The notes under the pieces: generated by a model
Databases searched by the model: none
Seen by the model: only the letters and a program-made list of their open reading frames with translations
Told to the model about the DNA's origin: nothing
In this document: in pieces, positions 57,040-64,000 of the stretch
Position numbering within the stretch: position 1 is the first letter of the stretch
How the letters are laid out: every line of letters begins with the position of its first letter
From: Ursus arctos
Taxonomy: Eukaryota > Chordata > Mammalia > Carnivora > Ursidae
Reading direction: 5' to 3'
Length of the DNA stretch: 64,000 nt
NCBI RefSeq assembly: GCF_023065955.2
Contig: NW_026622930.1
Span: forward strand, 16,841,449 to 16,905,448
Made by a program: the position numbers and the translations under genes

Positions 57040-57265
57040 ACAAAGCACAGTTGTTAAGACTGGTCCTGAACCCACTTTGCCTTGGCTTTTATCGTTGACT
57101 TGCTGTGTGACCTTGCACAAATAACTTCTCGAGGCCTCACTTTCTTTACCTGTAAAATGTAACAAGCCATAGAATTTATTGCATAAAGCGGTTATGAAGT
57201 TCAAAATATAATTAATGAAAATGTCCAGTTCAGTGACCGGTCCATAGTAGATGCTCAGAAACTTT
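57040..57265 (+). repeat. MIR SINE
   Basis: 'cttgctgtgtgaccttgcac', 'ctcactttctttacctgtaa', 'gcggttatgaagttcaaa' and 'accggtccatagtagatgct' follow MIR order. Confidence 0.85.
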
Positions 57266-57605
57266 TAGCCAGACAGAACAGGAGAGAAAAGAAGAAAAGT
57301 TTTTAGTTTGGCTTAACGAAGATATGTCATGAGAGATGGGGGGATGAGGGTGATAAGAGAAGGCGAGAGAATCTATTAAAAACAGGATAAAATGTGGAGA
57401 GAAAAACTGATACTGTACCCTTCGTGAAAGACAGTGATGCAAGAAAGGCAGTGAGGAGAAATATGTTCATGAGGAAAAACAAGCCCTCCACTTTGAATCT
57501 TTTCCATTCAATTCCATTTTCCAAAGCCTACAGTGTAATAGATATTAAGTGTGACACTGGATTTAAATAAAAATGTAATATCACAATAATGAGATAAGAC
57601 ACTAC
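57266..57605. other. Unique purine-rich non-coding DNA
   Basis: G/A-biased sequence (57280-57400) without a recognised family. Confidence 0.45.
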
Positions 57606-57609
57606 TTGG

Positions 57610-57805
57610 TTGCAGGAGATGACAGTCCAGTGCGGGGACAGGTAAGAAAACCAGCCACTACTTCAGCAAACAGTAAGCACCCTGTCAGGGGCAAGCATGG
57701 CGCCTGTTGGAGCTCAAGAGATAGAGAGCAGAGCCAGAGACATTCAGAGGAGGTTTTCCTGAGGAGTTGGCTCTTGACTGGGGTCATAAAGGAAATCTAG
57801 GATTC
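57610..57805 (-). repeat. L2 LINE fragment, reverse, tentative
   Basis: 'cattcagaggaggttttcc' then 'tgaggagttggctcttgac' resembles the reversed L2 ('ggaggtgacatttgagc'). Overlapping opposite-strand open frames are unsupported. Confidence 0.4.
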
Positions 57806-58365
57806 CGTCTGTTGAAGAAGCACTGAAAAGTTGGTCCCAGCCAGGCTAAACCACGAAGACCCTACTGGTCTTTGTGCTGCTATTTTTTTTCCCAACCAGT
57901 GAGTCTGATTTCTCCAACTAGATTTAAATTGCTCAGTGCCAAAGGCAATATCACATAATTCGCTCTTACCCCACTATACCCACAGCATAGTATTGGGTAT
58001 GCATATAATATGTATAATAAATAGCTAGGGAAACAAAATTTAATTTTGTAGAACAGAAGCTAGTTCTTGAGCAGGAAAATCTCTTGTTAGGCTGTCAGTC
58101 AGCTGAAATGCTAAAATAATATATAAAATAAAGGAGACTAGTTAATAAATGTCCTCTTGAAGTTAGAGATCTTCAGTTTCAGTCCTCATGGAGTCAGCTA
58201 GTTTCCCTGAAAATACAGTATAAGACCTATATGCCTTTAAGATAAAAATTAATTACAAATATCTTAATATCCAGTGACTTTCTTTTTTTTTTTTTTGTAA
58301 CTTCCTTTTCTAATTATTTTCCTCCCAGAGATTAAAGCATATCATCTGAGAGAGAGGTCTCAAAT
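57806..58365. other. Unique non-coding DNA
   Basis: Nothing recognised; T run at 58285-58296. Confidence 0.45.
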
Positions 58366-58369
58366 CCCT

Positions 58370-58740
58370 CAAGGTTCATTGTTTGCTGAACATCTCCCTT
58401 TAGACATCCTCCCGAACTCTCAGGCTCCTCACATCCTGATTTGAATTCTTCTTCCAACATAGCTTATCTCTGTTAATGACATCCCTTCTCCCCAACTACC
58501 CAGGTTCAAAAACCCTTAAGCAACAGTGACTTCTACTTCCCTCCTGTCTCATGGCCCATCGTTTGCCAAGTCCCCACATTTCTTCTTACCTTTTAGCCCT
58601 TGATCACTATTTTTTCCCTTGAATTTGACTTTCCTTTCTGCTCTTCCCCCCAACACACTTCCTTTTGCATTGTTTCCTGTCTCATTGGCCAATCTTTTAC
58701 CCACTACAGATGTACTTGTAGGAGTGTCCACATGTGTATC
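58370..58740 (+). repeat. L2 LINE internal fragment
   Basis: 'gaacatctccctttagac', 'ttcttcttccaacatagc', 'taagcaacagtgacttctac' resemble L2 ('cgacatctcc...tggatgtct', 'cttccccccaaaacc'). Confidence 0.5.
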
Positions 58741-59245
58741 TTCAAAATGCATGAGATATCCCCCAAGGAGAAACTATGGAGAAGAAGAATTATCAACACA
58801 GAATGGAGATACAGTTCTTCATGACAGGATGAACAATCGAGGTCACCAACCGCCATCATAATTTCAGACTCTGGTTATCTGGCTATATTGAAGCTCTCTT
58901 TCAGCAATTGAAAATTGTGCGGATGGAGGGCAGACCACTCAGAAGGTTGTGCATCAGGGAGACGCTTTGTAACAATCTGCACTTGTTTTGTATTAGCAAG
59001 TATTTTTAGAGGATTAAAATGGAAAACTGGCTGTAATACACAGCACTCAACAGGAGACCTTCTTAGAGACCACAGGGGAATTCCCTTTTTATTTTTACAA
59101 GTGGGGAAATAATAAAATGAAGAACACACCTACTCACAAACAAAGTAAAAACAAAAACAAAAACAAAAACCACACACACACAAAAGTGCCTTCTGACCTT
59201 TTTTGTTTGGAGGGAACGGGTGCAGGAAAGGAGTCATGGAGAATC
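58741..59245. other. Unique non-coding DNA with CAAAAA/CA tract
   Basis: No gene recognised. 59143-59181 is a low-complexity (CAAAAA)n then (CA)n tract. Confidence 0.5.
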
Positions 59246-59249
59246 ACAA

Positions 59250-59420
59250 AAGTTTAGAGCTAAATGAGGCCACAGAGATCATTCCTTCCAAAGCCCTCAA
59301 ATTACAGATGAGGAAACAGACTAAGGGGTGTGCCATTTTCCCAAGGTCACAGCTAGTTAACTTTTCAGCAGGGACTAGAATTTGAATCTCTTAAATCCCA
59401 GTCCAGTCCTCTTAAATCCT
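59250..59420 (-). repeat. MIR-like SINE, reverse
   Basis: 'cagatgaggaaacagactaa', 'cccaaggtcacagctagtta' and 'gggactagaatttgaatctc' follow the reversed MIR/MIR3 core. Confidence 0.75.
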
Positions 59421-59860
59421 AAGAAAAGGTGGGAAACAAGTGTTATTTCCCAAGGAATCACTTATCTTCTTGCAAAAGGAGGCTTTGCCTACCAGAAAAA
59501 GACACAGTCTGTGTTACCATATGGTTTAAAATATGAAGCAGTTATCCCGACAATTCTTCTGGAAATTTCTTTCAGGCAACTTCAGTATCTTCCTGCTGGG
59601 TTTCCTGGCTGTCCTAAGAAACGTATCCCAGAACCCATAGTTACTTCTACAGGCTTTGCATACAAGAGACTGAAACAGCGGCTTCTGAATTATGATCCCT
59701 GAGCTATTTGGGGTTTGGCACGCCTTGCAGTTCTGCAGAGAAGTAAATTTTCAATTTCCAGAAGAGTGAGTTTGGGGAGGGGGAGAAAAAGAAATGTTTT
59801 TAACTGAAAAGTGAAACATAAACTGTAGGTTTCACTATGAAAAGTAGACAGTAATTTCAT
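59421..59860. other. Unique non-coding DNA
   Basis: A 106-codon open frame (59382-59702) starts within the MIR and has no domain; judged random. Confidence 0.45.
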
Positions 59861-59949
59861 TGTATATTATATATACATATGTGTGTGTGTGTATATATAT
59901 ATTAAGAGAGAGAGAGAGAGAGGGAAGTAGAAAGACATAAGAGATCATT

Positions 59950-59990
<41 letters not shown>
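59861..59990. repeat. Compound microsatellite TA/TG, GA, AC
   Basis: TATA/TGTG at 59861-59903, (GA)n at 59905-59923, then after 27 bp (AC)19 at 59953-59990. Antisense VCVCVC and SLSLSL open frames are artefacts. Confidence 0.95.
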
Positions 59991-59991
<1 letters not shown>

Positions 59992-60419
59992 ATCATGCCT
60001 GTGTGCTCTAGCTGGAGGACTGGATACACCACTTGCTGAAATTCTCACACTTTGACAGAAGGCCACTGGGACGAAAGAAAACCTCATCTGTATATAGAAA
60101 AATGCAGTCTCTTTTCTGAAATGACTAAGAAATAATTATGCTCAAAGATCCTGTGGTCTTTGCCCCCACTCCTTGCAACAGAAGAAGAAAGAGCATAATA
60201 GCAGTGACTCGGGAGAAATCCTATATGTCCCTGGCAGTGTGTTGGAACATACCAGAGAAAATTAACAGCTTCAAGTCAGATAGGTTCCTGGATCATAGAA
60301 ACCTCCTGTTGAGCATTCATCATTTAAGTTCAGTTTTTTTTTTTTTTCAACTGGCCATAATTCTAATCAGATATACATGCATGCTACTAACAATCATACA
60401 TGCATGTGTATCCCATGTG

Positions 60420-60446
60420 CACACACACACACACACACACACACAC
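60420..60446. repeat. (CA)13 microsatellite
   Basis: Uninterrupted CA run after ATGCATGTG-type sequence. Confidence 0.94.
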
Positions 60447-61020
60447 GGAGTCCTAAAGACGACACATGGCTACAATTTTCTTATTGTCCCAAATTGAATT
60501 TGAATATACAGTAAGCCAGCTGGATGATGATAGTTTTACAAGGTCTGGAGATAATTTATCAATTGAACTTCAAAGGTCTCTCAGCCTTTCTGCACTGGTC
60601 ATTAGTAAGTAGGAAAATATGTAATCATTTGGGAAGAGAAATATTAGATTTAAACTAAGGTCAACTTATCTTGAATCAATGGAGGTTTCCAATGTATCAT
60701 CCACCCCCATCTTGTTTTCCTAACCTGCCATTCCTTCAAACACAGTCATCACCTCTCTCATGTCTTCAGATCGGGGCTAGAGAAGTCTATGGAGGGAAAA
60801 GAAGAAATTAATGACTTTTAATAAGATGTCCCTCTTTTTAGGCTCACCTGGTAAAAAAGAGTTGATAGTTTGAAAATCTTTGCTGAGGTCCTAAGGCAAA
60901 ATGCATCTAAAATTTAGAGATGTGCAAGGTTGAAAAACATGGGTAAGGCAGGGAAGAATTTGGATATTCAGCTATCCTTCAAAAACTTTAGAGGCAACTG
61001 AATTGGCCTAAAGCGTTTGA
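60447..61020. other. Unique non-coding DNA
   Basis: Nothing recognised. Confidence 0.45.
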
Positions 61021-61024
61021 TATA

Positions 61025-61220
61025 GAAGGGCAGTGTGTAAAGCCACTTGCCAGCATGTGGCTTAATCTTCAGAACAGCCTGGGAAACAGGAACTCTTTCA
61101 ACCTCCATTTTACATATGAAAACAAATTATCTTCAGGTGGTTAAGTAATTTTATTTAGCAACCGGTGAGGTTGTCACATAGCTATAGGTCAGTTTGACCC
61201 ACAAGTCCAGCCTCTACTAG
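61025..61220 (-). repeat. MIR SINE, reverse
   Basis: 'cttaatcttcagaacagcc', 'acctccattttacatatgaa', 'ggtggttaagtaattttatt' follow the reversed MIR. Confidence 0.72.
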
Positions 61221-63440
61221 CATGCTAAGGCTGAGAAACCACCACGGGAGCCCTGGAGCTGTGCTTTCCCAAGTAACAACAAACGCTGTATTTGACAGAT
61301 GCTCCATTTCTAGCTCATAACTACAGTACGCAGAAAAGAACATGGAAATATGATGGGTTAAGTAACAGTTCAGATCTGCTCTTGGTTTTATCAACAATTT
61401 GCAGTAAAGTTGACTCCCAGTTGCCAAAAACTTATTTAACACCTGCATTTCCAAAGAACTCGTTTTCAGAAACACAGGAGATTAAAAAAAAAAAAAGAAG
61501 ACGACACAATATCTGCTTCCTGTCATCACTATTAATAATTTAATAGCAAATGTAACACAGGCACCAAAATAATTTTGGTACAAGCCAGATGAACATCCCA
61601 TTCTAATGGGAGCATTAAAAATATTCCCAGGAGAGATGATATTTTAATTGAGAACTAAAAAAAAAAAAAAAAAAAAAATGGATAGATTTTGAGAAGTTGA
61701 CCTGGGAACAAAATTTTCTCGGTAGGACCAATGCTAACAGCAAAGGTCCAAGGCATAAAATATTGGGCCCAATTCAAAGGTATTCTGGTACATCACCCTC
61801 ATTAGTTGACAGAGTTGAATTGTGCATAAATTGTAATAGAAATAGAATAGAATAGGAATAGTGGGGAGTAGTAAGATGAAGACCATGTGGTAGAGAAAAT
61901 TACATTTGCGTGGGTTTTGTTTTGCTTTGACTTCTTATGTCTTGCCAAGTTGGTTGTTTATACTAGTATTGTATTGAAGTATCATAAATCTCCTTGCCAA
62001 TAATCACTAAAACTGGAATAGGCCATGAAAATATTCTATTTATGATTTTAATTTGGACCCCTTTAGTGACTCCTATCATTACTCAAGACTCAAATACATC
62101 AATATTAAAAATTTGCTTTAGCTTTCTTTACAAATCAATATAGAGTACTCGAGACTACTTTTTTAAATACTCATTAGTGCATAATTATCTGGTGATATTC
62201 CCACAACCTATCAAGAAGATTCAAGTCAGTAACTAGTTGGGATAATTACTGCAAATGTCTCACCAAAACAACCAAAACAAAGAGTTTGGTTTTTGTTTCC
62301 ATTTGGCTGTACATATGCAATCACATAACAGTAAATTACCAGCATGCAGTGTGCCAAAGGGCCCAAACCTACGGAAGTCTTAAAATCTTGTAAATTTCAT
62401 TCAGGCTTTGTTGTTGTTGTTTTGATCAGTGTGCTTAGAATAGGGAAGTGAAAAGATAGAAATGTAGTTGGCCCTTGGATTCACCACTAAGTTATCATCT
62501 TTATTTCCACACGTGTTACATGTTTCAAGTCTTTTACAATTCCTGGTTACTTGTCCGTTCCCGTGTGGCGTACCACTTAAATTTAACCACCAGGAAAGTC
62601 AAGGTATTGAAATACCATGTTGTCTCCAACGTTAAAGATTCTAGGACACAAAAACCTAGCTGGAAATAAACAAGGTTGAAAAAGCCACATTAAAAGTTGC
62701 AGTTGTCTAGAGAGGTCAATTGAAAGCCCCCAGAAAGTGCAGTAGTTAATGGTCCAAAGGGTAAAATAAAACAGATCCCCCAAACCAGCGATTTGCACCT
62801 AAAAAAAATTTCTGGTTTGTTAATTAGGAAATAAACTACAGTGCAAACTCATGATCTAAATCTGAGTTCTTGGCTTGATTTAGCATGTGACTGAACTCAT
62901 GGTGTGGGTAGAATCAATACAAAGAGCTTCATACTGATGAACCTAAAAAGATAGGTTTACCTCCTTTTTCTCCCATATTTCAGACACATTCAGGGGAAGA
63001 CTTTTTTTTTTTTTCTTTTAAATCACATCTCTGATACTTGCATTAAAGTTAATCAAAAATAGAGTTTTTCATAGGAGTTTTCTTCATATCAGACTTACTT
63101 GAAAAATGCTTTTATGATAGGTGATACTACTAAGCTAAATTCTTAAGAATAGGGGTTGAATTGAATGCTTATTTTAAATTTGACTGCCATCCGACCCAAA
63201 TCCCCAATAATGCAGACAATAATCTTTAAACCGCCTTCTACATTTAGACTTTCTGTTTTCCTCCTAATACATATTTTCTACTTTGCTACATCAGTGGAAC
63301 AAATATCATTGCCAGTTATGATTGTTCAAATATCATTCTCTTACCCAGAAAGATAAATGTTATATTTCTCTTATATCAAATCTAAATTCCAAATTCCTTG
63401 AGTGAATCTGAAAGCCTGCCTTAAACTAATCCTTCGTTAC
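61221..63440. other. Unique non-coding DNA, 2.2 kb
   Basis: No gene or repeat family recognised. An A22 run lies at 61657-61678 with no visible retroelement body or target-site duplication. Confidence 0.45.
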
Positions 63441-63469
63441 CTAGGCAAGCTTGCTGTATCAAACAAAGT

Positions 63470-63812
63470 ATTTTCTGCCTCTTTCTCCTCACCCTGTGCC
63501 TCTTCCCTATACATGCATTCCCACTTTCCCACTTCATCTTCATCTACTCTACCTTCATTTCTATGAAATCCATGTGTTTTGCTTCTCTCAATTCAACAAA
63601 TCCTTCAAGGTCCAGCTTAAATTCCCTCTCTTCCAGCCCATCATAGACAGTGACTTTGGTGAAAAGAAATTGCATTTACTGAGAGGATGATAAAATTTAG
63701 CATACTTGGAAGTATCACATCTTATGTTTCTCTGGTTTTGTGAAAAGTCATTATCACAGTGCTGTGAGCCCAGTAGAAGTCCTTTATAAATATTGACTGA
63801 TTGATGCTTCCA
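63470..63812 (+). repeat. L2 LINE 3' end
   Basis: 'tccttcaaggtccagcttaa', 'attccctctcttccagccc', 'gagcccagtagaagtccttt' and 'ataaatattgactgattga' match the L2 terminus. Confidence 0.65.
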
Positions 63813-64000
63813 CAGTTAATTTCCCTCTAGCATTTCCGTAAAGATAAGAGACAGACAATTTTTAGACATCACTATGTATTCTATCCTTGTATGACGGTGA
63901 ATAAGTCACCTGGCATTAGTGTCCAGTTGTTTCAATGCTTCACTATACGATTAACTATTGTTATACATCAAAAAAGGTCACAGTTACAGATTCAAAGTGA

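Noticed and set aside
59382..59702. 106-codon open frame
   Set aside because: It starts inside a MIR-like repeat and has no domain; most likely random.
1..64000. CRISPR arrays, operons, prophage, toxin systems or other prokaryotic content
   Set aside because: The sequence is carnivore nuclear DNA with SINE/LINE content throughout; repeats seen are microsatellites or transposons with no spacer-repeat regularity.

Overview
This window is non-coding nuclear DNA from a mammal of the order Carnivora. The clearest evidence is about fifteen copies of the tRNA-Lys-derived carnivore SINE (CAN-SINE, SINEC), on both strands. They share the head 'gggtgcctgggtggc', a CT-rich middle and a (AAAT)n/AAATAAAATCTT tail. 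Several copies (near 1191, 19704, 21779 and 33576) carry the internal text 'gcttgtgttccctctctcgc' typical of arctoid carnivores. The variants at 1191 resemble what I recall from bears, so an ursid is my best guess and a pinniped or other arctoid is possible. Carnivore-type L1 3' ends, L2, MIR and MER5-type DNA transposons complete a normal mammalian repeat landscape. There are no bacterial, viral or plasmid features.

I found no protein-coding gene or exon that I can support. Every listed open frame is short (152 codons at most), and most fall in unique AT-rich DNA, in microsatellites (runs such as YLFIYLFI) or in retrotransposon remnants. The only recognisable coding homology is a decayed, frameshifted L1 reverse transcriptase on the minus strand at about 31.7-32.1 kb. 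The window is best read as intergenic desert or the inside of a long intron. Regulatory elements cannot be excluded without conservation data.

Layout: 0-10 kb is mostly unique AT-rich DNA with three CAN-SINEs and old L2/MIR pieces. 10-16 kb has an L1 3' end, CAN-SINEs and a cluster of tetranucleotide repeats that includes a duplicated 34-bp unit. 17-19 kb is one L2 copy cut into five pieces by two CAN-SINEs, an L1 tail and a Tigger-like DNA transposon. 21.2-21.7 kb holds an unexplained perfect 21-bp inverted repeat. 25-27 kb has two MIR copies each interrupted by a CAN-SINE. 29.2-31.15 kb is L2 with an old L1 piece. 31.15-38.24 kb is a near-complete ancient L1 on the minus strand, itself invaded by two younger L1 3' ends, two CAN-SINEs sharing one target site and a 45-bp templated duplication. 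38-49 kb is L2/MIR/MER5 remnants and long unique stretches. 50.7-52.6 kb is an L2 split by a 1.2-kb L1. 53-64 kb is MIR/L2 remnants, microsatellites and a poly(A)-only insertion with target-site duplications.

The main content is a readable order of insertions: MIR, L2 and ancient L1 first, then DNA transposons and mid-age L1s, then CAN-SINEs. I did not find a previously undescribed gene system. The most unusual signals are the 21-bp inverted repeat, the templated 45-bp duplication, the double use of one SINE target site, and the poly(A)-only insertion.
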